DNA of 29,682 bases from Bacteroides fragilis. Its GTDB lineage: Bacteria > Bacillota > Clostridia > Lachnospirales > Lachnospiraceae. The stretch is from NCBI GenBank assembly GCA_023664485.1, contig JAMPFK010000027.1, positions 1 through 29,682 on the forward strand, given 5' to 3'. Shown here piece by piece: positions 18,076 through 26,387 of the stretch (its first letter is position 1; every line of letters begins with the position of its first letter). The notes under the pieces are model-generated. The model made no database searches. It saw nothing but the letters and a program-made list of their open reading frames with translations, and was not told the DNA's origin. The translations under genes and the position numbers were made by a program.

Positions 18076-18120
18076 TAAAGACCGCCTCAATTCTTTCCGA
18101 ACAGATCCCGTCTGTAAACG

Positions 18121-19488
18121 CTACCCTTCCGCATCCCAATTCCCGATCAGCTTACTTTTTTCCTTCTCAAACCCCTCTGTGCTCTCCGCAATGAACAGCG
18201 TTTTCACCGTCAGCATAATCAGCTTTAAATCCAGCAGCAGGCTCTGATTCTCGATATACAGAAGATCCAGCTTCAGCTTGTCATACGCGCTCGTATTATA
18301 TTTCCCAAAAATCTGCGCATACCCGGTCAGTCCGCCTTTTACCCGCATACGATAAGCAAATTCCGGCACTTCCACGCAATATTTCTCCACATGCTCCACC
18401 CGCTCCGGCCGGGGGCCTACTACCGACATTTCCCCTTTGATAATATTGAACAGCTGCGGCAGTTCATCGATCCGGAACCTCCGGATAACGTTTCCGACCC
18501 GCGTGATCCTCGGATCACGCTCCGTACAGGGAATGACCCTTCCCCCTTTTTCCGCGTCCGGCGTCATGCTCCGGAACTTGATGATCTCAAAAACCTTTCC
18601 ACCCGCCGTACACCTCTTCTGCCTGAAAAATACCGGCCCCCGATCCTCTATCTTAATCGCGGCTGCTGTAAAAAGCATGGGGACGGCGGCCAGCGCCAGC
18701 GCGATTACGGATACGATAAGATCCAGCAGCCGCTTGCTTTTGTACTGTCTCTCATCCAGATAATGATATTCATATTTCAGCAGCGGCGTATCGATCAGCG
18801 TCCGCTCTTCAAAGCCCTGCAAAATAATATCCGAAACCCTCGGCGTAATATAAAGGTTCTTGCAATGCTCTATGCAATACTCCATCGTCCCCGTCCTGCG
18901 TCCTTTTTCCACTTCATACAGAATAACTGTATCATAGCCGTCTATCTTCTTATGGATCTGTTCCGCAGGGCAGTCCAGTATGCCGACTGTTTCTTTTATC
19001 TGAAAAAGGTGTTCATATTTTTGGTTAAGCTTCCGCACAAACTCCCCTGCGTCCGTTCTTCCGTAAATGACCAGCGTTTTGTTCGCTTCTATGTACCGGA
19101 TGAAATACTGCTTTGTATAGACCGCCCAGACGATCATCCCCAGCAGCTGGATGCCCGCCGTCATAAGTCCCGGCAGGATACTGACATAGCCCCGGTGCAC
19201 CAGACAGCATTCCACATACAGCACGGTATCCGCCAGCCCGATTGCCAGAATCTGGGAAAAAATAATTTCTGTGATCTTATAAGTTCCGATCTTATATGCG
19301 CGGTATAATTTGGCAAAATAATTATAAATGATAAAATAGATAAAAACGCTGACCGCGCCGCCCGCTGTCCGGTTCATGCCGAAAACGAACCTGTTATAGT
19401 AGCAGAGCCATACGAGAGCGAACATAAATACGATATAAATGTTCACGATTTTTTTCGATTTCGTGACCAGCCCGTCCTTTTCCTCCAA
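18121..19488 (-). CDS. Initiating undecaprenyl-phosphate sugar phosphotransferase (polyprenyl glycosylphosphotransferase)
   Basis: A 455-aa protein with four N-terminal membrane helices, a central nucleotide-binding-like domain (KTLVIYGRTDAGEFVRKL) and a C-terminal bacterial sugar transferase domain: KRLLDLIVSVIALAL helix, EDRGPVFFRQKR, IIKFRSM, RRFRIDELPQLFNI, SVVGPRPER and GLTGYAQIFGKYN. It moves a sugar-1-phosphate from a UDP-sugar to undecaprenyl phosphate and so begins repeat-unit synthesis. Full length for the WbaP/CpsE group. Start is TTG with GGAG 8 nt before it; the ATG overlapping that site is out of frame. Confidence 0.95.
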   Translation of the reverse strand: MEEKDGLVTKSKKIVNIYIVFMFALVWLCYYNRFVFGMNRTAGGAVSVFIYFIIYNYFAKLYRAYKIGTYKITEIIFSQILAIGLADTVLYVECCLVHRGYVSILPGLMTAGIQLLGMIVWAVYTKQYFIRYIEANKTLVIYGRTDAGEFVRKLNQKYEHLFQIKETVGILDCPAEQIHKKIDGYDTVILYEVEKGRRTGTMEYCIEHCKNLYITPRVSDIILQGFEERTLIDTPLLKYEYHYLDERQYKSKRLLDLIVSVIALALAAVPMLFTAAAIKIEDRGPVFFRQKRCTAGGKVFEIIKFRSMTPDAEKGGRVIPCTERDPRITRVGNVIRRFRIDELPQLFNIIKGEMSVVGPRPERVEHVEKYCVEVPEFAYRMRVKGGLTGYAQIFGKYNTSAYDKLKLDLLYIENQSLLLDLKLIMLTVKTLFIAESTEGFEKEKSKLIGNWDAEG

Positions 19489-19500
19489 AAAATCATCTCC

Positions 19501-20589
19501 TTATTCCACCGGCTCGTAAAAAAGCTCCAGCATCAGCTCAAAAAGCCCGTCCTCATCCACATGAAATTCATCGAATACACTGTTTTCATTCCTTTCTCCG
19601 CTGATGCTCTCTCCCGGAATCGTATAGACCTGTCCATCATCAAAATGATATCTGCTGGCCGCCGCCAGATAAACGACCTCGTCCACCGTAATATCCGTCG
19701 CCGCCCTGTCAGCCGTTTCCTGAAATATTTTTACCGGAACGGTCAAATCCTGTCCCGTAATGTATCTCATTTTATATATAAACTCCGTCAGGAACTGTTT
19801 CTGTCTTTTCAGACGGGCGTCGGCTGATAATTCTTCGCCTGCGTCCCTGTCTCTGACATACCAGTAAGCCAGCTCGCCATCTAAATGCGCCGCTTCTCCT
19901 TCCCGGAGAATCATTTCCCCTTTTCCATTCCGGACGTCTTCCAAAACTGTCAGATCAATTCCCCCCACCGCATTCGTGATGGCCGGGATAATATCCATAT
20001 CCACTGCGAAATAACCGTTAATCGGGATTCCATACAAAAGCTTTTTCACCGCCTCGACCTGATATTCACAGCTCTGCCTCCCGTCCTTCCCGAAAGCGTA
20101 CTGTATACAGATCTGCGCTTCTACGGTCGTTCTTTCCGTTCCGGTTTCATCGTACAGGACAATCTCTGTCATTGTGCTTCGATTAACAGGAAGCACTTTT
20201 ATCTTCTCCTCACGGGAATCGAGTATCAGAAGAAACAGGGCATCGGCCTGACCGCCGCCTGTTTTTTCCTCCGAAAGATTCCTTCCCTCCCTGTCAATTC
20301 CCATGAACAGAAATGTCAAAATATCGCTGTTATAACGATAGGTCTTCCCCTGATACCGAATCTGGCCTTCCTGCCACTCTTTCCTTTCACCGGGCGGCGC
20401 CGTATCCGCCTGCGCAGCATTTTCCATTCCGGCCGCATAGCTCATTGCCTGAGTCTTTAAATTATATTTTCCGGAGATTCCGAAAATAACGATTCCCCCG
20501 GCCAGGAATCCGGCCGCACACAATAACCAGCCGGTAAAGACCATCCATCGTTTTCCGCGCTTATTTCTGTCCTTCTTCCGAGTCTTCAT
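19501..20589 (-). CDS. LCP (LytR-CpsA-Psr) family wall polymer ligase, second copy
   Basis: A 362-aa protein: basic cytoplasmic N-terminus, one membrane helix (about 15-38) and an extracytoplasmic LCP domain with TFLFMGIDREG, QADALFLLILD, VNRSTMTEIVL, NAVGGIDLTVLED, YVRDRD and RLKRQKQFLTEF. LCP enzymes move the finished polymer from undecaprenyl diphosphate to the wall. The Arg of the usual R-D-T motif is kept but followed by S-T. It has the same plan and the same C-terminal ELFYEPVE-type end as the LCP at 22275-23414; the two are paralogues in one operon. Confidence 0.92.
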   Translation of the reverse strand: MKTRKKDRNKRGKRWMVFTGWLLCAAGFLAGGIVIFGISGKYNLKTQAMSYAAGMENAAQADTAPPGERKEWQEGQIRYQGKTYRYNSDILTFLFMGIDREGRNLSEEKTGGGQADALFLLILDSREEKIKVLPVNRSTMTEIVLYDETGTERTTVEAQICIQYAFGKDGRQSCEYQVEAVKKLLYGIPINGYFAVDMDIIPAITNAVGGIDLTVLEDVRNGKGEMILREGEAAHLDGELAYWYVRDRDAGEELSADARLKRQKQFLTEFIYKMRYITGQDLTVPVKIFQETADRAATDITVDEVVYLAAASRYHFDDGQVYTIPGESISGERNENSVFDEFHVDEDGLFELMLELFYEPVE

Positions 20590-20632
20590 GTCCTGTCGCT
20601 TTCCCCCGGCCCGCTTTCTTTTCCGGCCTGCA

Positions 20633-20652
20633 GCCGCCGCATAAGCGGCGGC
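20633..20652 (-). terminator. GC-rich hairpin between the secreted-protein and LCP genes
   Basis: GCCGCCGC-ATAA-GCGGCGGC, a perfect 8-bp stem, in the 114-base gap after the secreted-protein gene. No T-run follows in either direction. It may slow polymerase, end some transcripts or protect a 3' end, letting the upstream secreted-protein message outnumber the rest. Confidence 0.4.
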
Positions 20653-20703
20653 CCGGTCTTTACCACACTTGTCAAGTTTAAAAATATTAAGAAACGTTCA
20701 GAA

Positions 20704-21306
20704 CTAAGGCAGCGCTACGAAAGCTATCGGCCCGTTGCCCTTCAGATTCAGGACTACATGATCCGCTCTTGCCTCTACTACTTCCACTTCTATCCAGACA
20801 CCGTTGACATACTGTCTCGCGGCTACCTTCGTGCCTGATGCAAGGCCCTTTACATAGAAGTTCACGGTCGCTACGCTGTAGTTGGCGCCGGGGAAATTCA
20901 CATTTACCACGTTCAGCAGTTTCCCGCCGAGCGCTGCCGCCTGTGCTACCGCATTACTTGCTACCGTACTGCTTACCTTTGACAGGGATGCTGTCAGATT
21001 GGTCGGCACACCATTGATCAGGATCTTTCCACCCTGGCCCATCGGCACCGCATCGGGTACGCCGGGCGTAGAGGTGATCGCGTTGTTATAATACTCATCT
21101 GCGCTCATCCCTCTCTCTTCCGCCGCCTGTGCGTCTACCGCGCTGGTGAATCCTTCATCGGTATAAGCCGGTGCTGCCGCCGGCGCTGTGGAAACCGCAG
21201 CAGGCGCTGTGGAAGCCACGACCGCCGCTGACGGCGAATCTGCAGCAGATACCGTCATGGAAGCTAACAATGCGGAAACCGCTAATAAAGCCACTGATTT
21301 TTTCAT
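20704..21306 (-). CDS. Secreted protein of unknown function
   Basis: A 200-aa protein with a clear signal peptide (MKKSVALLAVSALLASMTVSA, cleaved near residue 21), then an Ala/Pro/Ser/Thr-rich linker of about 30 residues and a C-terminal part rich in beta-strand patterns (LLNVVNVNFPGANYS, ATVNFYVKGLASGTKV, HVVLNLKGNGPIAFVALP). It has no cysteine, LPXTG or membrane anchor. I do not recognise the family. The ATG at 21306 is the start because AAAGGAGG lies 9 nt upstream; an ATG at 21315 touches that site. It is flanked by a sortase-like and an LCP gene, so it may act on the wall side of polymer attachment. Confidence 0.8.
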   Translation of the reverse strand: MKKSVALLAVSALLASMTVSAADSPSAAVVASTAPAAVSTAPAAAPAYTDEGFTSAVDAQAAEERGMSADEYYNNAITSTPGVPDAVPMGQGGKILINGVPTNLTASLSKVSSTVASNAVAQAAALGGKLLNVVNVNFPGANYSVATVNFYVKGLASGTKVAARQYVNGVWIEVEVVEARADHVVLNLKGNGPIAFVALP

Positions 21307-21360
21307 GGGCACCATCCTCCTTTCATAAATTTAAGTGTGGTCTATATCAACATCCAAAGA

Positions 21361-21382
21361 TGTCAATACCAGTGTCAATGCC
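21361..21382 (-). promoter_or_regulatory. Direct repeat upstream of the secreted-protein gene
   Basis: Two copies of TGTCAATRCC, 12 nt apart (21361-21370 and 21373-21382). On the minus strand each begins with TTGACA-like sequence (TTGACA twice), perfect -35 hexamers, but no good -10 lies 16-18 nt downstream of either (a TATAGA is 14 nt after the nearer one). It could be an activator-binding repeat or a weak internal promoter. Confidence 0.3.
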
Positions 21383-21409
21383 GGTCTTTCCGGCCGTCTG
21401 CAGGATATC

Positions 21410-22246
21410 TTATTCATATACCGCCCGGTCGATCTTCCCCGCCGCGTCTTTGGTCAGCGCGCCGATCACGACATACTGCGTCCCGTCCTCCCGGACGCTC
21501 CCGTCGAGCGTCACGAGAAAATGATAGGGTGTGAGCCCCTCCCAGCCCTCCCGGAAGTTCCGGTTCATGCTCCGTACGCTGTAAATTTCATCCAGATGCT
21601 CCCGGCATCCCGCATAGGTGGTATAGTCGTGCCGGCGCAGGAGATCGCTCCCCTCGTCGTAATAAGCCGTAAAGACTTCATAGGTCAGCACGTTGTCCGG
21701 CAGATAGAGATAGAACTCCTCATGCTCCCGGAAGAAGTCCGCATCCTCGAAAAGATGCATCCCTTTAAAGGGCGCCCCTTCCTCCAGATCGCTCCCGTGG
21801 ATGATGGTGTTGAAATCGCACATATCCATCAGGTTCGGCATTTCCGTATAAGCCGCCCCCGTGCCGCTCTCCCCGCCCGCCGCATCATGCGTCCTGTAAT
21901 ATTCATCCGATACGGGGCTCTGCAACACCGGTATGTCGATGCCGGTCCCCGGTACATACAGCCATGCGAAGATATCCGGGTTCTCTTCCCGGAGCCTGTC
22001 GAAATCCACATGGCCGTCCGCGGCAGACTCCCCGGATACTCCCGCTTCCTGGCCGGTATCCCCTTCCTCCCCTCCCGCAGGCAGTTCCGTCCCCGCGGCC
22101 TCTTCTGCGCCGGCTTCCGCTCCCTTCCCCGCAGTGCCTGCGCCATCCGTCTGTCCGGATGCGCCGCATCCCATACAGCCGGCGGCTGTGAGAAGCGCGG
22201 CCAGACAGCAGAGCTTTCTCCTTATTTTTATCCCGTTCCCATCCAT
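21410..22246 (-). CDS. Sortase-B-fold protein lacking the catalytic triad (pseudosortase)
   Basis: A 278-aa probable lipoprotein: short hydrophobic N-terminus ending T-A-A-G-C24, a Gly/Ala/Glu-rich linker (about 28-80), then a sortase-B-like domain: FAWLYVPGTGIDIPVLQ, DEYYRTHD, NTIIHGSDL, GMHLFEDADFFREH, YHFLVTLDGS and TQYVVIGAL. In true SrtB the corresponding segments are Y-G-H-N (His), TLSTC (Cys) and an Arg before F-V-V-V-G. Here they read H-G-S152-D, T-L-D-G-S250 and Q257, so all three active residues appear replaced. It sits between two LCP genes and probably has a binding or scaffolding role in wall attachment. The domain is otherwise full length, so this is not decay. Confidence 0.82.
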   Translation of the reverse strand: MDGNGIKIRRKLCCLAALLTAAGCMGCGASGQTDGAGTAGKGAEAGAEEAAGTELPAGGEEGDTGQEAGVSGESAADGHVDFDRLREENPDIFAWLYVPGTGIDIPVLQSPVSDEYYRTHDAAGGESGTGAAYTEMPNLMDMCDFNTIIHGSDLEEGAPFKGMHLFEDADFFREHEEFYLYLPDNVLTYEVFTAYYDEGSDLLRRHDYTTYAGCREHLDEIYSVRSMNRNFREGWEGLTPYHFLVTLDGSVREDGTQYVVIGALTKDAAGKIDRAVYE

Positions 22247-22274
22247 TCCTGTTTCCCCTTTATCCTTTCTCCTG

Positions 22275-23414
22275 TCACGGCTCTACGGGCTCATAAAAGA
22301 CCTCCAGGATCAGTTCATACAGGGCCGTCTCATCGATGCGGTACTCTTCGAACTGCTCCCCCATGGACGTCTCCCCCGCCAGCATATAAAAATCGCCGCT
22401 CCCGATGCTGTAGTCCAGCGCCTGAGACGCCAGGTACACCGCCTCGTCCAGCGTGATGTCCGTCGTCATCATCGGCGCCGCCGCCCGGTACAGGCGCACC
22501 ACAGTGGAAATATCCGCTTCTGCCGCCGCCTTGGCCGCGCCGATGAATCCCGTCAGGTACTGCTTCTGCCTCGCCAGCCTTTCGTCCGAGGAGCCGAATG
22601 CATCTTCATCCCTGTACCGCACATAGAGCAGGGCGTCCTGCCCTTCCAGATGCACCTCCGTCCCTTCCACAAATGCCGGCTCTTCCGAGGTCATATCCTC
22701 TAATACCGTCACGTCCACGCCCCCGACCAGGTCGTTCAGCTCCGGGATGGCTCCCATATTGACCGCCGCATACCCGTGGATGGGCAGATGGTAGAAAAGC
22801 CTGCTGACCGCTTCCCTCTGGTACTCACAGCTCTTTTCCACGCCGTTCCCGAAGCCGTGCTGTACGGCGATCTGGGCCGTGACCGTGTCCACATAGGCCC
22901 CTTCTTCGTTATAGATATCGATCTCCGTCATGGTATTCCGGTTGATGCCGATCACGCTCGCCTTCCGGCTGTGCGGGTCGAGCACCAGCAGGAACAGTGC
23001 GTCCGCCTGGCCGCCGTCCGTCCCTTCCGCCACTTCCCGCACAATCCCTTCCCTCTTATCGATCCCCATGAAGAGAAACGTCAGGATGTCCTCATTATAG
23101 GCATAGGTACGGCCCTGGTATTTGATCCACCCCTCCTGCCAGCTCTCCGCTTCTTCCTCCGTAGGCGTTTCCGCCTCGGCCGCTTCCGCCAGCTCCGGCT
23201 GTTCCGCGGACACCTGTTTCAGCCGGGAATGCCCGATGGCCCCGACAAGCAGGAGGGATGCCCCCGCAAACAGGAAAACCGCCAGCAGGATGCCGGCGCA
23301 TGCTGTCAGCCGCCTGATCCGTCTTTTTTTCTTTTTCCTCTCCAGATACTCCGGATCCAGCAGCAATTCCTTTTCCTCATCGGCCCGGCTGTCTTTCTTC
23401 TTTTTATCCTTCAT
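22275..23414 (-). CDS. LCP (LytR-CpsA-Psr) family wall polymer ligase, first copy
   Basis: A 379-aa protein with a long, very basic cytoplasmic tail (KKKKRRIRR), one membrane helix (about 37-60) and an LCP domain: TFLFMGIDKREG, QADALFLLVLD, INRNTMTEIDIY, DLVGGVDVTVLED, LLYVRYRDEDA and RLARQKQYLTGF. It would transfer the polymer to peptidoglycan outside the membrane. The coding sequence is noticeably GC-rich. Same family and near-identical layout as the LCP at 19501-20589. Confidence 0.93.
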   Translation of the reverse strand: MKDKKKKDSRADEEKELLLDPEYLERKKKKRRIRRLTACAGILLAVFLFAGASLLLVGAIGHSRLKQVSAEQPELAEAAEAETPTEEEAESWQEGWIKYQGRTYAYNEDILTFLFMGIDKREGIVREVAEGTDGGQADALFLLVLDPHSRKASVIGINRNTMTEIDIYNEEGAYVDTVTAQIAVQHGFGNGVEKSCEYQREAVSRLFYHLPIHGYAAVNMGAIPELNDLVGGVDVTVLEDMTSEEPAFVEGTEVHLEGQDALLYVRYRDEDAFGSSDERLARQKQYLTGFIGAAKAAAEADISTVVRLYRAAAPMMTTDITLDEAVYLASQALDYSIGSGDFYMLAGETSMGEQFEEYRIDETALYELILEVFYEPVEP

Positions 23415-23425
23415 TTTCTATCCCG

Positions 23426-23773
23426 TTATCCTTCCTGTTCCCGGAAATCCGCCACGAATACCCGCGATATCTTGGCCACGTTCCCCGCGGAATCGCTGAC
23501 GGCATAATAGACGACGATGGTGGAGTTTTCATGGTTCTCCGTGATCTTCTCGATCACGATGCGGTCGGTGATGTCCCCGTCCCGGTCATCGTACGCCATG
23601 ATGCTGCCGAGGAGCTTTTCCTCCCTGTCCCCGTAAGCATAGATATATTCATCTGTCTGGAACCGGAATTCCGGCCGGACCCTGTCCTCCCCCAGGTATG
23701 CGGCCATGCAGACCGCCGCCAGTATCAAGTCCACCGCTATGACCGATATCACAAGTATCCTGCTCTGCTTCAT
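23426..23773 (-). CDS. Small membrane-anchored Ig-like protein
   Basis: A 115-aa protein with an N-terminal membrane helix (about 5-25) and an outside domain carrying AYDDRDGDITDRIVI and YYAVSDSAGNVAKISR. This D-x-D-G-D-I-T ... D-x-A-G-N pattern is typical of DUF5011/bacterial Ig-like domains of surface proteins, usually as repeats; here only one exists, and alone. It lies between the kinase gene and the first LCP gene. It may be a periplasmic-side partner of CpsC or LCP. The start follows GGGGAAAGGAT. Confidence 0.75.
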   Translation of the reverse strand: MKQSRILVISVIAVDLILAAVCMAAYLGEDRVRPEFRFQTDEYIYAYGDREEKLLGSIMAYDDRDGDITDRIVIEKITENHENSTIVVYYAVSDSAGNVAKISRVFVADFREQEG

Positions 23774-23818
23774 ATCCTTTCCCCGCTCCCTGCGCTGTTC
23801 TTACGGCCTTCTTTTGTC

Positions 23819-24781
23819 CTACAGATACTCCAGGCCGCTGTCGTCCTCTTTTTCATCTCCATATTCATAGTCATAATCGTCTTCCGTCCGTCCGGGCTTC
23901 GGCATCTCCTCTTCCCACTTCTCTTTTACGGCGGCATCAGACTGGGACGCTGCGGCATCCTCTCCATATTTTCCATAATACTTCCCGTAGTATTTCCCAT
24001 AATACCTGCCGTAATGGCCGTAGTAACCCCTGGCGCTCATGTCTACCTTGTTCAACGCCACCCCCAGGATCCGGCTCCCGGTCTTATCCAGCTGATCTTT
24101 TACCCGCTGGGCAAACCGATAGCTGATCGCATTGTTCTCGATAACGAGGATCGTCCCGTCGCATTTTCTGGCCGCCACGGCCGCGTCGATGACGCTCCCT
24201 AACGGCGGCGTGTCCACGATGATATAATCGAACCTCCGGCGCAGCTCCTCCAGTACCGACTGGAACCGTTCTCCTCCTAACAGTTCGCTCGGATTGGGCG
24301 GCACCGGCCCCGAAAAGATGATGCACAAGTCCTGCACGTTCGTCGTGCACATCACCCCCTCCAGGTTTTCCCGCCCGATCAGCGCATGCGTGAGCCCCCG
24401 CCTGACCGCTCCGGTCTTATACCGCCCCATGAGGACGGACTTGCGCAGGTCCGCGTCGATCAGGATCGTCTTCTTCCCCGCTTCTGCGAAAGCCTTCGCC
24501 AGCTCCATCGCAACGGAGCTCTTCCCCTCGTTCGGCGTGCAGCTGGTGACCGCGATCACCTTGATGTCCGGGCCGCTGAACTCTATATTGGTACGGAGCG
24601 TCTTGTACGCTTCCTTTGTCCGGTAATCATTCTGTTGCTGCGCGCCGAAGCGCAGCGTGATATCCTGCATGCCGGATCCTGTGTCCCCGCTTTTTTTTCT
24701 CTGTTCTGCGCCGCTCTCCATATCCCCGCTTCTTTTCCTCTGCCCTATGGCAGCCGCGCTGTTGCCGTTCCCTTTTTTCAT
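23819..24781 (-). CDS. cpsD: CpsD-type tyrosine autokinase (BY-kinase)
   Basis: A 320-aa cytoplasmic ATPase: Walker A SCTPNEGKSS (80-89), A' LIDADLR (107-113), Walker B YIIVDTPP (186-193). The tail has an unusual Tyr cluster: GYYGHYGRYYGKYYGKYYGK at about 252-271, then DYDYEYGDE and a final LEYL, the sites expected for autophosphorylation. With CpsC it forms an active kinase that controls chain length and assembly; CpsB removes the phosphates. The first 40 residues contain a near-duplicate (QRKRSGDMESG / QRKKSGDTGSG). The start ATG overlaps the CpsC stop (TGATG), so the two are co-translated. Confidence 0.95.
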   Translation of the reverse strand: MKKGNGNSAAAIGQRKRSGDMESGAEQRKKSGDTGSGMQDITLRFGAQQQNDYRTKEAYKTLRTNIEFSGPDIKVIAVTSCTPNEGKSSVAMELAKAFAEAGKKTILIDADLRKSVLMGRYKTGAVRRGLTHALIGRENLEGVMCTTNVQDLCIIFSGPVPPNPSELLGGERFQSVLEELRRRFDYIIVDTPPLGSVIDAAVAARKCDGTILVIENNAISYRFAQRVKDQLDKTGSRILGVALNKVDMSARGYYGHYGRYYGKYYGKYYGKYGEDAAASQSDAAVKEKWEEEMPKPGRTEDDYDYEYGDEKEDDSGLEYL

Positions 24782-25542
24782 CAGCTGTGTGACCTTCTTT
24801 CCATACGTTCGCGCCCGTTCCGTTTCTTCTTTTTACGCTTTCCTTTCTCTGTCCCGTCCTCCTGTACCGGGATCAGGGCAAGGGTCGTCAGGCCCAGGTA
24901 CTTTTCCACATCCTCCGATGATTTGACCGTATCGTCCATCAGGAACCGCACCAGAACGACGGCGCACACGAAGAAGCATCCCAGGAGCCCGCCGATGAAC
25001 GTCCAGCGCATACAGCTCGGCGCTGACTTCTGCATCGGCATGTTTGCCGTCTCCACCACGTTGACCGCATCGATGTCCATGACGTTCTCGATATGCCTGC
25101 TCGCCGCCTCCCGGACGCTGTTTGCGATGTTCATCGCCATGACCGGGTCGTTATCTTCTACCGTAATATAAATGACACGGGTTCCTTCCGGCGTACTGAC
25201 GGAGACTTTTTTCTGCAGGCCCTTATACTCCATATCGAGCCCCAGCGACTGGATCACTTCCTCCAGTACATATCTGCTGCCGATCAGCTCCGCATAGTCC
25301 TTGGTGAGCTGGCTTCCCAGCTGTACATCCGTATAGGTCACCGTCGTATTCTCATCCTTGTTCAGGATATAGATCTTTGTCGTCGATTCATAGGTCGGCG
25401 TGACCACGAACCGGCTGACCGCAAAAGCAAGCAGCGCCGCCATCAGCCCTGTCCCCAGGATCAGCCAGGCCTGCCCTAACAGCACGCCCAGAAGCTCCAG
25501 CAGGTCTATCTCTATCGCGTCCGCATCCCTTTTCTCTTCCAT
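24781..25542 (-). CDS. cpsC: CpsC-type Wzz-domain kinase adaptor / chain-length regulator
   Basis: A 253-aa protein with two membrane helices (about 28-48 and 188-208) around an extracytoplasmic Wzz domain (TPTYESTTKIYILN, KDYAELIGSRYVLEEVI, EGTRVIYITVEDNDPVMAMNIAN). A basic cytoplasmic tail (KGKRKKKKRNGRER) follows. In Gram-positives this protein anchors and activates the CpsD kinase and sets polymer length. The usual Pro-rich segment precedes helix 2 as N-M-P-M-Q-K-S-A-P-S. Gene order CpsB-CpsC-CpsD is canonical. Confidence 0.94.
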   Translation of the reverse strand: MEEKRDADAIEIDLLELLGVLLGQAWLILGTGLMAALLAFAVSRFVVTPTYESTTKIYILNKDENTTVTYTDVQLGSQLTKDYAELIGSRYVLEEVIQSLGLDMEYKGLQKKVSVSTPEGTRVIYITVEDNDPVMAMNIANSVREAASRHIENVMDIDAVNVVETANMPMQKSAPSCMRWTFIGGLLGCFFVCAVVLVRFLMDDTVKSSEDVEKYLGLTTLALIPVQEDGTEKGKRKKKKRNGRERMERRSHS

Positions 25543-25627
25543 GCGCTAACCAAACCTTTCTCTTCTTTCTCTCTTCTTTCCTTATCGGAACCAGAGCCGC
25601 CGGCTTCCCTCTTCTGCCGCGCCCTGC

Positions 25628-26350
25628 TCACAGATAACCGCCGCGAAGCAGCGCCGCCGCATTGCCTCCAAAGAGCTTCCCGCAGTATGCCTCCCCGTAC
25701 TTTCTGGCGGTATAAGCCGCCGCCTCTCCGAGCGCCGGCGTCCTTTTCCTGTCATCGTGGCTGTCCGACGCCACGAAATGGACATACCCCTTCTTCAGCA
25801 GCCATTTCACATCCTGCCTGCTTTCCCAGCCGCTGCCACCCGTAATGCTCGCGGCGTTGATCTGGATGCAGCAGCCCATATCGTATAATTCTCCGACCCG
25901 CGCCTTTTTGGCCATCAGCTCCCGGTACCGCTCCACATGCGCCAGGATCGGGCTGTACCCTTCCGAGAGCAGGCTGTAGGCCGCATCCCGGATATAGGCA
26001 TAATCCTCCGCTGGACTGAATTCCGTCAGGACATAGGAAGTGCCGGCCATCGTCAGGGCCGTCCCTTCCCTGAGCGCCGGAATTACTTCCGAGCTGTAAT
26101 AAATCTCGCTCCCGATATAGAGCTTTACGGGGATGCCGGCGGCCTCCTTCCTCTCCTCCAGCTCCCGGAATACCTTCCGTATCCTCTCCGGCGGGAGGTT
26201 CCTGCGCATAGGCTTGTAATGGGGCGTCAGTATTATCCCGGAGGTATGGTCTGCCGCCTGCCGCAGCATCCGGAGGCTCATTTCAAAATCTTTCGCGCCG
26301 TCGTCTAATCCGGGCAGGATATGGGAATGAATATCTATGAATCCTTTCAC
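25628..26350 (-). CDS. cpsB: CpsB/YwqE-type protein-tyrosine phosphatase (PHP domain), first gene of the operon
   Basis: A 240-aa metal-dependent phosphatase: IDIHSHILPGLDDGAKD (His8, His10), TPHY (His44), GSEIYY (Glu82), PILAHVERY (His138) and VASDSHDD (Asp196, His198), the full PHP metal-ligand set. It dephosphorylates the CpsD Tyr tail. The start is GTG; an in-frame TGA two codons upstream excludes earlier starts, and the only ribosome-site match is a weak GGTGAT. No convincing promoter lies between this gene and the AT-rich repeat array at 26388-26454, so transcription must come from across that array. This makes it the first target of the proposed switch. Confidence 0.94.
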   Translation of the reverse strand: MKGFIDIHSHILPGLDDGAKDFEMSLRMLRQAADHTSGIILTPHYKPMRRNLPPERIRKVFRELEERKEAAGIPVKLYIGSEIYYSSEVIPALREGTALTMAGTSYVLTEFSPAEDYAYIRDAAYSLLSEGYSPILAHVERYRELMAKKARVGELYDMGCCIQINAASITGGSGWESRQDVKWLLKKGYVHFVASDSHDDRKRTPALGEAAAYTARKYGEAYCGKLFGGNAAALLRGGYL

Positions 26351-26387
26351 CGTTCATCACCGTCCATCGCCTGCGGACTCTCTGTCC

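Noticed and set aside
21335..22456. Long plus-strand frames opposite the sortase-like, LCP and kinase genes (also 21933-22703, 24386-25171, 26994-27662)
   Set aside because: They are antisense shadows of GC-rich genes, with Arg/Pro-rich translations and no motifs.
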